Part shown: piece by piece, positions 6,597-15,074 of the stretch
Numbering within the stretch: the stretch's first letter is position 1
How the letters are laid out: every line of letters starts with the position of its first letter
Assembly: GCA_025927475.1 (NCBI GenBank)
Contig: JAICLL010000055.1
Span: 1 to 35,381, forward strand
From: Pirellulales bacterium
GTDB lineage: Bacteria > Planctomycetota > Planctomycetia > Pirellulales > JAICIG01
Length of the DNA: 35,381 nt
Direction: 5' to 3'
Notes under the pieces: generated by a model
Told to the model about the DNA's origin: nothing
Databases searched by the model: none
Seen by the model: the letters and a program-made list of their open reading frames with translations, nothing else
Made by a program: the position numbers and the translations under genes

Positions 6597-9500
6597 CTAC
6601 GAATCTCCCAAAAGCTGTGAGATCTTTTCCAGCTCGCGGTCGTCGGTCTTGGCGAGCGGAAAATCGGATGGCGTAAAGCCGCCGGCCTCTGGCGACAGGC
6701 AATGCTCGATGACCGCCGTCAATCGCTCGTGGTAGCCGGCGGCGAGTCGCTCGATGGTCTCACGGCGATGAACGGCGCGGCTAAAACCAATCTCGATCGA
6801 CAGTCGGCCGCCGCTGACGAACAGATTGAGTTCCAGCAAGTGGCCACGCCGCGCTCGGGGGCTGCGCAGCAGACCGATCGGTTCACAGGCTCGCCCAAGT
6901 GGCGAAGACTCCGCCACGGCGCCATCCCATCGACCGAGATAATTAAACGCCACTTCGGCCTGGGGCAGCGAGGTCAGCAAGTCGCGCACCGCGGCATCCG
7001 ACGAAAGGTATCGCAGCACACCGTAACCAATTCCTTCGCCGGGTATCCGGCGGAGCGATTCCTTAGTGCGCCGCAGCAGCGTGCCGGGCGGCAGATAGTA
7101 AGGAGCGTCGAGCAGCACGGGATAGCCCGCTGTAAACCAGCCGACCGTGCGCGACAGGTCGATGTCGTCGAACAACTCCGCCGCCCGCCCATGCCCTTCG
7201 ACGTCGATCAAAACCGTGCTATGTCCGCTGAATTCGGCAAGCGTCTGGGCCAGCGCCGCCAGCAGAATTTCCGGCGTGCGGGTGCGATAAGGCGCGTTCG
7301 CCTGCTCCAAAAGTGCGGCGGTCTGTGCTTCGTCAAGGGCGACCGAGACCAGTTCGAGCGACGCTTGCAGGTTCTCGGCTTCGGCAAAGTCCCGAGGCAA
7401 GCAGCCCGCTTCCGCATGGGCAATGCTGCGCCAATAAGGCAATTCCGCCGCGATCGCTGGTGATTGACTGTATTCGAGCAGTCGGCGCGACCAGTGCTGG
7501 AACGAGGTCGTCTTGGCCGGCAGCGATGGCGGCTCCCCATTGCCAAGGCTCGTCCAAAGCGACGTCAGGTCGTCGAGCAACACGCGCCAGGAAACTGCAT
7601 CAATCGCCAGATGGTGTACCACCAACAGCAGCCGGCGACCATGCTCGCCCAAGTCGAACCAGCCCGCACGTGCCAGCGGACCGTTTTCCAGGTCCATGCT
7701 GCCCTGCATCATCGAAGCCGAGTGTTCGAGCGCGGCGATCTGTTCAGCGGCTGGCAACGGCGAAAGATCGAATCGTTTCAGTGGCCAACTTCCCTCGGTG
7801 GCAGCGTGCCACTGCCGCCAACCCTTTTCGTCATGAGCGAACCGCAGCCGCAAAGCGTCGTGATGCGATGCCAGGCGATCGAGTGCCTCCGGCAGCACCT
7901 CGGCAGAGAGGCAATCGCTGATTCGCAGCATCACCGCCTGATTGAAATGATGCGGGTCAATCGGCCCGCCATCCAAAAACCAGTGCTGAATGGGGCTCAA
8001 CGGCGCCTCGCCCGACAGCTCGCCCTGTTCGGCAATCACCGCCGCCGCCGTTCCCTCAACGGCGGCTAATTCGGCGATGGTCTGATGCTGAAAAAGCTGC
8101 CTCGGGGTGAAGCTGAGACCCGCTTGCCGCGCCCTCGCAACCACCTGAATGCTGAGAATCGAATCGCCGCCCAGCTCAAAGAAATTATCGTGAATGCCGA
8201 TAGACTCGATGTTCAACAAATCTCGCCAGATGGCAGCCAGCGTCTCTTCGCATGCGGTGCGAGGCGCCACCGGCGTCGGACGTTCGCCGTTCGTTTCCGC
8301 CTCGCACGCGATGGCCGCCGGCAGCGCTTCCACATCGAGCTTGTGATGCCGGTTGAGCGGCAAACGCGCCAGCCGCACCACCGCCGAGGGAACCATCGGC
8401 TCGGGCAATTTGCCGCGCAGCCACTGGCGCAGGCCTTGCGGCGAGGGCATTTCGCCGTTGGCCGGCGCCACGTAAGCCACCAGCCGCTTGGCACCGCGCT
8501 CGTCTTCGCGGGCCACGACAGCCGCCTCAGCCACCGCGGGATGGGAAAGAATCGCCCGTTCGATTTCCCGCGGCTCGATGCGCCAGCCGCGCAGCTTGAT
8601 CTGTTCGTCGATGCGTCCCAAGAACTCCAGATTGCCGTCGGCGTGGCGGCGCACCAGGTCGCCCGTGCGATAGAGCCGCGCGCCGGGCGGTTGCGAAAAA
8701 GGGTGCGGTACAAACCGTTGCAAGGTCTCGTCGTCGAGTCGATAATATCCGCGCGCCAGCCCCATGCCGCCAAGATACAACTCGCCCGGCGCTCCAGCCG
8801 GCACGGGCTGCCCCCGCGTGTCGAGCACCCAGGCCTCGGCGCCGGCGATCGGTTTGCCAATCGGCAGCCGGCGATTCTCGGGCCAGGCCGTGAGACTGCG
8901 CGGCACTTCGTACACCAGGCTGGTGATGGTCGCTTCGGTCAGGCCATATTCGTGCAGCAAGCGAACGCGCCCCGCGGCAAGTGCGAGCCATTGGTTCAGC
9001 ATTTCCGCACGCGGCGGCTCGCCCCCGATCACCAGCACGCGCCAATGCTCGAATAGCGCGGCATCGGCGGCTTCCCACTCCAACAGACACTGCTGCAACA
9101 GCGGCGGCGGAATGTGTGCCACCGAGACGCGGTGCCGCCGGCATTGGTCGAGGATGGCCCTGCCTGTCAGCTCGTTGGTCGGTGGGCCCAAGACCAGCGT
9201 GGCGCCGCGAAGGAGCGTGGGAAAGATCTCTTCGGCGGCCACATCGAAGGCGGGCGAAATCATTTGCAGCACGTGGTCGCCGCGGCCAAGCTCGTACAGC
9301 GAGGCCATCGCGCGAGCATGATTGGCCAGCCCGGCGTGGGTAACTTCAACCCCCTTGGCGCTTCCTGTGGAACCCGATGTGTAGACGATGTACGCCAGAT
9401 TGCCGGGGCCGATCTCCGCCGGCTGCTGTTGCGGGGCCCGCGCGATGGACTCGGCATCGGCGTCAAGCAAGATTTCTTCTGCCCGGTGCGGCGGCAAGCG

Positions 9501-12500
9501 GTCGGCGGCCCGGCTCGTGGTGATGATTGCCCGTGCGTCGATGTTGTCGAGCATCGACGCCAGTCGCTCGCTCGTTTCGGCGGCATCGAGCGGCACATAG
9601 GCGCCGCCCGCCTTCAGCACTGCCAGCATGGCGATGACCATCTCGATCGAACGGTCGAGGAAAATTGTCACCGGCATGTCGCGTGCCAACCCAAGCGCTT
9701 GCAGGTAATAGGCCAACTGGTCTGCACGCTGTTGAAGCTCTTGATAGCTGATCTGCCGGCCGCCATGCACGATGGCCGTGGCGTGGGGCGTGCGGTCGGC
9801 CTGGGCGGAGATCAGATGGTGAATTCGCTCAGACGACTGCATAACCGGCGAAGCAGGCGAACACGCGAGTTGGCGGCCTTCTTCGGCCAGCGGCAACGAG
9901 GTGATCGGCGTATCGGGCTGGGACGCGACGCCCGCCAGCAGAAGTGTCAGCGCGGTGCAAAAATGCTCGATCGTGCCCGGCTCAAACAGCTCGGCGTTGT
10001 AAACGACCGAAGCGCTCAAGCCTTCTGGTCTTTGCTCGACGACCAGTGCCAAATCGAACCCGCCGATGCGGGTATGGTCGATTTGCACCTCGCCGATGGA
10101 AAGGCCCGCCGCTCGGGCGCCTTGCCAGGGCAGGTTTTCGAACACGAACATCGCATTGAACAATGGCGAGCGGCCTTCGGCCCGTTGCGGCGCCAGTGCA
10201 TCGACAATCGCGGTCAGCGGCGCGTCGGCGTTTGAGAAAGCGGCTAACACGGTTTCGCGCACCCGCGCCAGCACCTGACGAAAGCTGGGATCGCCCGACA
10301 GATCGGTGCGCAGCGCCAGCGTGTTGACGAAGTAGCCGATCGAGCGCTCAAATTCGCGGCGCGGCCGGTAAGAAATGGGCGAGCCGATGCAAACGTCGTC
10401 CCGGCGGGCCCAGCGCGCCAGCAAGCTTTGGAATGCCGCCAGCAACGACATGTAAAGCGTCGCATCGTGCTGGCGAGCAAAACGGACCAGCGCGTCGGTC
10501 AAGTGCTTCGAGATGGTGAACCGCTTCTCGGCGCCGCGATAAGCCGACGATTTGTGCTCTCTCGGCGCAGCGGAATTCGTAACGCCCGTGCGGGTATCCT
10601 CCGGGGCATCGCTTAGACTCTGCCCCGCCCACCGCGCCGGCAAGAAATCCGTCGCCAGTTCCAAGGGAGTCAGATCTGCGAGTTGCTGTTTCCAGTAGTC
10701 GAGCTGCCGCTGAACCGCCTGGGTGCCGAGGCAGGCGCGCTGCCAGACGGCAAAATCGGCGTAGTGCAACGGCGCCGGCGGCAGGTCCGCGGGGCGGCCG
10801 GCAACTTCGGCCCGGTACAACGCGGCAAGTTCATCGAGAAAGATGCTCAGCGACCAGCCATCGCAGATCAAATGGTGTATGGTCAGCGTCAGCAAATGCT
10901 GATCGTCGCCTATGGAAGTCAGCGCAGCGCGCAGCAAGGGGCCTTGGGACAAGTCGAATTCGCTGAGGTGCTCCGTGACGGGGTTCGCGGTCGCTAAAGG
11001 TGCGCACAACTCCGTAGCCGTAAGGAGGGCCGAGCGCAGCGAGTCCCACCTTCGTGGTCCCTCCAGCGGTTTGCTGGCGAAATGGTGCGACTCGCGGCGC
11101 GCGGCCCACCCTACGTCGAGAATCACCTGCGATGGCTGGCCGTCGCGGGCACGGAATACGGTGCGAAGCGCCTCGTGACGCTCAACGATGGCGTGTAAGC
11201 TTCGTTCGAGTGCGGCCCGGTCGAGCGGCCCGCGCAGCCGCAACCTGGCCGAGAGCAGATAGCGCGGCGCCGGTTCAAGCTGCTCCAAGAACCACAGTTG
11301 TTCTTGAAAGCTCGACAGCGGCAGCGGCGCAGCCCGGTCAGCGGGGGCGACCGGCGGCAGGTCAGCAAACGGCTCTTGTCGGGCGGCGCCATCCAGCCAG
11401 GCGGCCAATCGCGCAATCGTCGGCGACTCGAACAGCACGCGAATCGGCATCTCGACGCCAAACTCGGCTTGAATTCGCGCGGCCAACTGCGACGCCAAGA
11501 GCGACTGGCCGCCGACGTCGAAAAAGCTGACGTGGATATCGCCCGGATCGAGTCCAAGCACCTCCGACCAAACCTGAGCCAGTCTGCACTCGGTCGGCGT
11601 GCCCGGCGGGACCGCCGTTCTGGAAACCACTTCCGCGGCTGTTCCGTCACCCAACGTGCGCAAGTCATCATCGCGCCATTCATAGACGGCGCCCAATGAA
11701 CCCGCCAGGAAAAACTCGCGGCACGCCCGTCGCCGTGTTTTGCCGCTGGAGGTTTTGGGCAGAGTGCCGGCGGGAATCAGGCAGACGGCCGAAACTGCGA
11801 CGCCGTGCCGCTCGGCGATGCGCGCGCGGATAGTCTCGGCGACTGCCGGCAGATCGGCTTTGCGCGGGCGCATCACTTCTTGCACGATGACCAGCCGCTC
11901 TTGTCCCGAAACATCGACCGAGAACGCGGCGCCGCCGTCGAGCTTCAGCGCGGCATGCGACTCGGCCACCGTCTGCTCAAGATCGTGGGGATAATGATTG
12001 CGGCCGTGCAAAATAATGAGGTCCTTCAGCCGGCCGGTGATGAACAATTCGCCGCTGTCCAGAAAACCGAGATCGCCGGTCCGCAGAAATGGCCCCTCGC
12101 CGTTCTCCAACCGGGCGGCAAACGTCTCGGCCGATTCCGACGGTCGATTCCAATATCCATCGCCGATGCTCGGGCCACTCACCCAGACCTCGCCCACCTG
12201 GCGCTCGGGCAACGAGCGGCGAGTTTGCGGATCGACGATCACGACGCGCTGGCCATCCGCCGCGTGACCGCTGCCGACCAGCCTGGTAGTCCCGGCCCTT
12301 GTGGCCGGCTTGGGGATCGTTGTTCCCGACGAGCCCGGCGCAAGGCCGGGGGCTACCACGTCCGGCACAAGGCCGGGGGCCACCTCGGGGGCGAAACCAA
12401 CAACAGCTCGATCGTGCTCCAGCGCCGCGGCGTCGAACCATTTGACGACGGGAAGCTCGCCCTCGGCGCCGCCGCTTACCATCAGCGTCGCTTCGGCCAG

Positions 12501-13505
12501 GCCATAACAGGGATAAAACGCCTCACGGCGAAAACCGCACGCGGCGAACGTTTCGCTGAAGCGATCGAGCGTCTCCGGCCTCACCGCTTCGGCGCCGTTG
12601 AGCGCTAGCACCAGACTGCTCAAATCGAGTGTCGCACGCTCGGCTGCGCTGACCTTGCGGACGCACAGATCGTAAGCAAAGTTGGGCGCGGCCGTCGTTG
12701 TTCCCCGGAACCGTGAAATGGCATTCAACCAGCGATAGGGCCGCTGCATGAACGACACCGGCGAGAGCAGCACCGCGTGCCGGCCGCTAAAGACCGGTTG
12801 GAAGGTGACGCCGATCAGACCCATGTCGTGATAGGCGGGCAACCAGGAGACCGCCACCGCGTCTTCGCGATCGACCATCCGATGGATGAGCGTCAGGTTC
12901 GCCATCAGGTTGCGGTGCGAGATCATCACGCCGCGCGGCTCGCCGGTCGATCCAGACGTATATTGCAGCAGCGCCAGCGAGTCGGTGTTTGTTCTGTGCT
13001 CCGGATTGAAGCTTCCGCATGCGTCGCATTCGTCCGTCGCCAAAGAAGATTTCAGTCCCTCTGCCTTGGCGAACAGCGGCCCGGCCCAGTTGAGTGTTTC
13101 GCGTGTCGCCAACAACCAGGCCGCGCCGGCATCGGCCAGAATGGCTTGCAACCGCGGCAGGGTGCGGTCCATGCGAAAAGGGTCGGGCGGATAGACCGGC
13201 ACGGCCACCACGCTGGCGTATAGGCAGCCATACAGCGCGGCGATGTATTCCAACCCCGCGTCGTAAACCAGCAATGCCCGCTGACCGGCGGCGCCCTTGG
13301 CGGTGAGCACCTCGGCAATGGCGCGTGCCCGGCGGTCGAGTTGGTGGTAAGTCCATGGCTCTTCCTGCTCTTCGCCATCGACCAGAAAGGTGAACGCCGG
13401 CGCGTGCGGCTGGCAGCGGGCGCGCCAAGCCAACACATCGGGCAGCGTGGTAACGTCGCAAGGTAAAAGTTGCCGGGCGAGGTCGCGCAAAACGTCTGGG
13501 GGCAT
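6597..13505 (-). CDS. Lipo-initiating nonribosomal peptide synthetase, FAAL-PCP-C-A-PCP-E
   Basis: A 2302-residue single polypeptide. The fatty acyl-AMP ligase (about 1-600) shows VAVPVYPPDPFRMDRTLPRL, LQYTSGSTGEPRGVMISHRN, GDLGFLDSGELFITGRLKDL and TLPKTSSGKTRRR. PCP1 carries its phosphopantetheine Ser in FFDVGGQSLLAS (about 665). The condensation domain (about 730-1180) has IHHLICDGWS. The adenylation domain (about 1230-1730) has YIVYTSGSTGSAKG, HEYGLTE, YRTGDLVR and the A10 lysine in LNRHHKLD. PCP2 has FFELGGDSILS (about 1778). A terminal epimerisation domain has HHLAIDAVSW (about 1970), EGHGR and NYLGRWD. It should load a fatty acid, couple it to one amino acid and epimerise that residue. 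No thioesterase, reductase, MbtH or PPTase is in this window, so the product must pass to another enzyme encoded elsewhere. Three in-frame palindromic repeats interrupt linkers. No clear Shine-Dalgarno precedes 13505. Confidence 0.94.
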   Translation of the reverse strand: MPPDVLRDLARQLLPCDVTTLPDVLAWRARCQPHAPAFTFLVDGEEQEEPWTYHQLDRRARAIAEVLTAKGAAGQRALLVYDAGLEYIAALYGCLYASVVAVPVYPPDPFRMDRTLPRLQAILADAGAAWLLATRETLNWAGPLFAKAEGLKSSLATDECDACGSFNPEHRTNTDSLALLQYTSGSTGEPRGVMISHRNLMANLTLIHRMVDREDAVAVSWLPAYHDMGLIGVTFQPVFSGRHAVLLSPVSFMQRPYRWLNAISRFRGTTTAAPNFAYDLCVRKVSAAERATLDLSSLVLALNGAEAVRPETLDRFSETFAACGFRREAFYPCYGLAEATLMVSGGAEGELPVVKWFDAAALEHDRAVVGFAPEVAPGLVPDVVAPGLAPGSSGTTIPKPATRAGTTRLVGSGHAADGQRVVIVDPQTRRSLPERQVGEVWVSGPSIGDGYWNRPSESAETFAARLENGEGPFLRTGDLGFLDSGELFITGRLKDLIILHGRNHYPHDLEQTVAESHAALKLDGGAAFSVDVSGQERLVIVQEVMRPRKADLPAVAETIRARIAERHGVAVSAVCLIPAGTLPKTSSGKTRRRACREFFLAGSLGAVYEWRDDDLRTLGDGTAAEVVSRTAVPPGTPTECRLAQVWSEVLGLDPGDIHVSFFDVGGQSLLASQLAARIQAEFGVEMPIRVLFESPTIARLAAWLDGAARQEPFADLPPVAPADRAAPLPLSSFQEQLWFLEQLEPAPRYLLSARLRLRGPLDRAALERSLHAIVERHEALRTVFRARDGQPSQVILDVGWAARRESHHFASKPLEGPRRWDSLRSALLTATELCAPLATANPVTEHLSEFDLSQGPLLRAALTSIGDDQHLLTLTIHHLICDGWSLSIFLDELAALYRAEVAGRPADLPPAPLHYADFAVWQRACLGTQAVQRQLDYWKQQLADLTPLELATDFLPARWAGQSLSDAPEDTRTGVTNSAAPREHKSSAYRGAEKRFTISKHLTDALVRFARQHDATLYMSLLAAFQSLLARWARRDDVCIGSPISYRPRREFERSIGYFVNTLALRTDLSGDPSFRQVLARVRETVLAAFSNADAPLTAIVDALAPQRAEGRSPLFNAMFVFENLPWQGARAAGLSIGEVQIDHTRIGGFDLALVVEQRPEGLSASVVYNAELFEPGTIEHFCTALTLLLAGVASQPDTPITSLPLAEEGRQLACSPASPVMQSSERIHHLISAQADRTPHATAIVHGGRQISYQELQQRADQLAYYLQALGLARDMPVTIFLDRSIEMVIAMLAVLKAGGAYVPLDAAETSERLASMLDNIDARAIITTSRAADRLPPHRAEEILLDADAESIARAPQQQPAEIGPGNLAYIVYTSGSTGSAKGVEVTHAGLANHARAMASLYELGRGDHVLQMISPAFDVAAEEIFPTLLRGATLVLGPPTNELTGRAILDQCRRHRVSVAHIPPPLLQQCLLEWEAADAALFEHWRVLVIGGEPPRAEMLNQWLALAAGRVRLLHEYGLTEATITSLVYEVPRSLTAWPENRRLPIGKPIAGAEAWVLDTRGQPVPAGAPGELYLGGMGLARGYYRLDDETLQRFVPHPFSQPPGARLYRTGDLVRRHADGNLEFLGRIDEQIKLRGWRIEPREIERAILSHPAVAEAAVVAREDERGAKRLVAYVAPANGEMPSPQGLRQWLRGKLPEPMVPSAVVRLARLPLNRHHKLDVEALPAAIACEAETNGERPTPVAPRTACEETLAAIWRDLLNIESIGIHDNFFELGGDSILSIQVVARARQAGLSFTPRQLFQHQTIAELAAVEGTAAAVIAEQGELSGEAPLSPIQHWFLDGGPIDPHHFNQAVMLRISDCLSAEVLPEALDRLASHHDALRLRFAHDEKGWRQWHAATEGSWPLKRFDLSPLPAAEQIAALEHSASMMQGSMDLENGPLARAGWFDLGEHGRRLLLVVHHLAIDAVSWRVLLDDLTSLWTSLGNGEPPSLPAKTTSFQHWSRRLLEYSQSPAIAAELPYWRSIAHAEAGCLPRDFAEAENLQASLELVSVALDEAQTAALLEQANAPYRTRTPEILLAALAQTLAEFSGHSTVLIDVEGHGRAAELFDDIDLSRTVGWFTAGYPVLLDAPYYLPPGTLLRRTKESLRRIPGEGIGYGVLRYLSSDAAVRDLLTSLPQAEVAFNYLGRWDGAVAESSPLGRACEPIGLLRSPRARRGHLLELNLFVSGGRLSIEIGFSRAVHRRETIERLAAGYHERLTAVIEHCLSPEAGGFTPSDFPLAKTDDRELEKISQLLGDS
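10601..10629. repeat. Palindromic repeat family A, copy inside the NRPS gene
   Basis: On the minus strand this reads GGGGCAGAGTCTAAGCGATG then CCCCGG. This is a variant of the element at 32577-32615 and at 21045-21085, whose conserved form is GGGGCAGAGCCTTGGCGATG followed by CCCCGG. It is read through in frame as GQSLSDAPED, NRPS residues about 960-969, in the C domain just before the YRGAEKRFTI strand. The adjacent 45 bases also encode unusual residues and may belong to the insert. Confidence 0.75.
11018..11115. repeat. Palindromic repeat family B, full copy inside the NRPS gene
   Basis: The left arm 11018-11049 (core GGGCCGAGCGCAGCGAGTCC) and the imperfect inverted right arm 11085-11115 (ending GCGGCCCACCCTACG) enclose about 35 bases. 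The left-arm core is identical to the family-B arm at 23267-23298 when complemented. It is translated as residues about 797-830 of the NRPS (VGWAARRESHHF ... RWDSLRSALL), inside the condensation domain between its first strands and FDLSQGPLLRAAL. The reading frame is preserved. Confidence 0.88.
12285..12384. repeat. Palindromic repeat family C, three units inside the NRPS gene
   Basis: A 24-base unit occurs three times: inverted at 12285-12308, then direct at 12334-12357 and 12361-12384 (core CAAGGCCGGGGGC-[TC]-ACC). A fourth copy stands alone at 14846-14869. Inside the NRPS gene it encodes residues about 374-407 of the FAAL domain (VAPGLVPDVVAPGLAPGSSG ...), a low-complexity Pro/Gly/Ala insert just ahead of the adenylation core segment QRVVIVDPQTRR. 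Confidence 0.88.
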
Positions 13506-13673
13506 GAAGCTGTCTCAGGGGCGGCGGCTCACGCGGCCGGCCAAGGCGCGCGGCTTTGGCAAGGGTCGGCCTCCAAACCGCTAAGCCGACGCATCGAACG
13601 AAGCCGGTCGCATTCCTAGCAACCGGGCCGGCGCTGGCGGATCATCCGCCCGCCCGACGGGGTAATAGTGACC

Positions 13674-13703
13674 ATTATATCACATTCAGCAGAGGCTTGC
13701 GAA
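13674..13703 (-). promoter_or_regulatory. Candidate sigma-70 promoter for the NRPS gene
   Basis: On the minus strand TTCGCA (13703-13698) and a perfect TATAAT (13679-13674) are separated by 18 bases, about 170 bases before the NRPS start. It is one of the few AT-rich spots in this GC-rich region. The -35 match is only 4 of 6, and planctomycete promoters are not well defined. Confidence 0.4.
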
Positions 13704-14265
13704 AAACACGCCCTTCGCGCGTGGGCGGCAATTCGCAACATACCATAACAACCGCGGTTACGGCATCGCCGCAAATCATCCATCGCCGCTTATGCAAGCG
13801 CCCGCCAAGCCGTGCCCTGTCGGGTCTTCGCGCACTAACGCGGGCCGCGTAAAATTGGGACTTACGTCGGTCCATTGTTCCGGATCTCATCCACGCAAGG
13901 TCAAACCCATGGCTCAAGCGGGGTCGCTCGCCGAGAGTGGCGGAGCGGAACATATCTGGCGCAAAACGCTTGTCCCGTTCGCGCCCAAAACGACGCCTAT
14001 CGCAGTTCCGGTCCGAGCTTCGGCACCGCGCGACCGCGAAACTCGGCCCGCTACTTGTTTCTACGCGGCCGGAGGCACGTTGGTTCACCGGCTACCCCAT
14101 GATGCATTAAGCTAAGGCTGCGCCCACCCGGGTCGTGCGCACCGGCGGGCGGACGCGTCTCGATGGTGTCGGCACCGCGCTATCGCATTGAGACGCCGGA
14201 GCAAAGCGCCCCATGACGCCGAAAACCGTTCAAGATTCTGCCCAGCCGCCGGGCCAACGCAGAAG

Positions 14266-14370
14266 GACAGAAAGATGGCTGACAGACCAGAAAAATGGGA
14301 GGCTCGGACTCGGCGGCTGATTGGTTTGCACCACCCGCGACGGCCTTTTTCTGTCATCAATTTTTCTGTC
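14266..14370. repeat. Inverted repeat built from GACAGAAA motifs
   Basis: The left arm 14266-14286 reads GACAGAAAGATGGCTGACAG-A. The complement of the right arm (14350-14370) reads GACAGAAAAATTGATGACAG-A, matching 17 of 21 bases. Each arm holds two GACAGA motifs about 15 bases apart. About 63 bases separate the arms. This looks like a small non-coding palindromic element (MITE/REP-like), possibly degenerate, sitting beside the transposase remnant. Confidence 0.6.
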
Positions 14371-14466
14371 ACGCCATCGGCAACGCGCAGCCGATCGCCC
14401 TCCAGGTGGTGTCCGAAAGCCGGCCCTCTCCCTGTTTCCTACCGGACGAGTGGCTATGGGTCGCTT

Positions 14467-14740
14467 TACACGTTTTTTCGCCGTTGTTGCCGACCCCAGA
14501 CGGGAAGCTTCGCAAGCGGGGGCGGTGCCAAAATGGTCTGAAGCAGTGGGCGGATGGCCAATCGCCCGGTGAAAGCGATGCCCGAGATGCGTCGCCGTCT
14601 GCACCCAGCCATCCGCAACCGTTCCAAGATCGGTTGCCGGCCCGCGGGAATCCCCCCGCGCTTGTCGCTGCGCACCTGCCGCCGCGTCCAGTCGGGCAAC
14701 TCCAGATATTCATCCAGATCGAGCGGCAAGAAGCCCTGTT
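14467..14740 (-). pseudogene. Remnant of a REP-associated tyrosine transposase (RAYT, Y1/IS200-like), C-terminal part
   Basis: One frame (14740 to about 14616) reads GFLPLDLDEYLELPDWTRRQ and continues VRSDKRGGIPAGRQPILERL. A frameshift near 14610 leads to WVQTATHLGHRFHRAIG (14607-14557) and possibly RLGSATTAKKRV (to about 14467). Intact RAYT-type proteins typically carry, in the same order, a segment like 'YLELLDWTGRQ..DKRGAIP..LAPILERL', then 'W...T..FGRRFHRAIG', then a short basic tail. The catalytic HUH domain that should precede it is not visible upstream (14740-14840), so the gene is 5'-truncated as well as frameshifted. The family is associated with REP palindromes, which are abundant in this window. 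Confidence 0.72.
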
Positions 14741-14845
14741 GCGATGCTGGATACGGCGAGGCAGGCCTCTCGGCGACGGCGCAACGAGGCAGCGAGCGAG
14801 CGCGGATCAGATGGAAGGTGACGGAGCGGAACAACGCGTGAACCG

Positions 14846-14869
14846 CCCGGCACGAGGCCGGGAGCTACC
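14846..14869. repeat. Palindromic repeat family C, solitary unit
   Basis: The unit CCCGGCACGAGGCCGGGAGC-TACC matches the 24-base family-C unit inside the NRPS gene (12334-12357) at all but about three bases. It lies about 105 bases beyond the transposase remnant and about 200 bases before yifB. Confidence 0.7.
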
Positions 14870-15074
14870 GCGCGGAGAAGGGGGCATCGGCACTCAGCGG
14901 GGTGTACACTGGCGATTTTGTAGCGTTGCGAGCCCATGGTAGATGGATTCTGGCCACCGGTGGCCGGCGTGAGGCGCTTGCAGCTTGCTGGTTTGCCCTG
15001 CACAATACGCTTCGTTCGTTCGCACGCGGCCCCAGGTCCTGTCCAACGCGGCTCTGTAGCATATCGAGGCGCCC

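Larger units (their letters stand above)
13506..15074. other. Long region without a convincing gene
   Basis: These 1569 bases lie between the divergent NRPS and yifB genes. Several open frames of 80-290 codons exist on both strands, but they are Arg/Ala/Pro-rich, lack Shine-Dalgarno sites and match no family, apart from the transposase remnant at 14467-14740. The region also holds a candidate NRPS promoter (13674-13703), an inverted repeat (14266-14370) and a family-C repeat (14846-14869). The remainder, mainly 13710-14250, shows nothing I can name. Confidence 0.6.

Noticed and set aside
11018..12384. CRISPR array as explanation for repeated units in the NRPS gene
   Set aside because: Units differ between loci, are palindromic and translated in frame, lack regular spacers, and no cas genes are present.
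13675..14088. 137-codon minus-strand frame between the NRPS and yifB genes
   Set aside because: Arg-rich, no start signal, no recognisable domain, and overlapped by equally long frames on the other strand; not supported as a gene.
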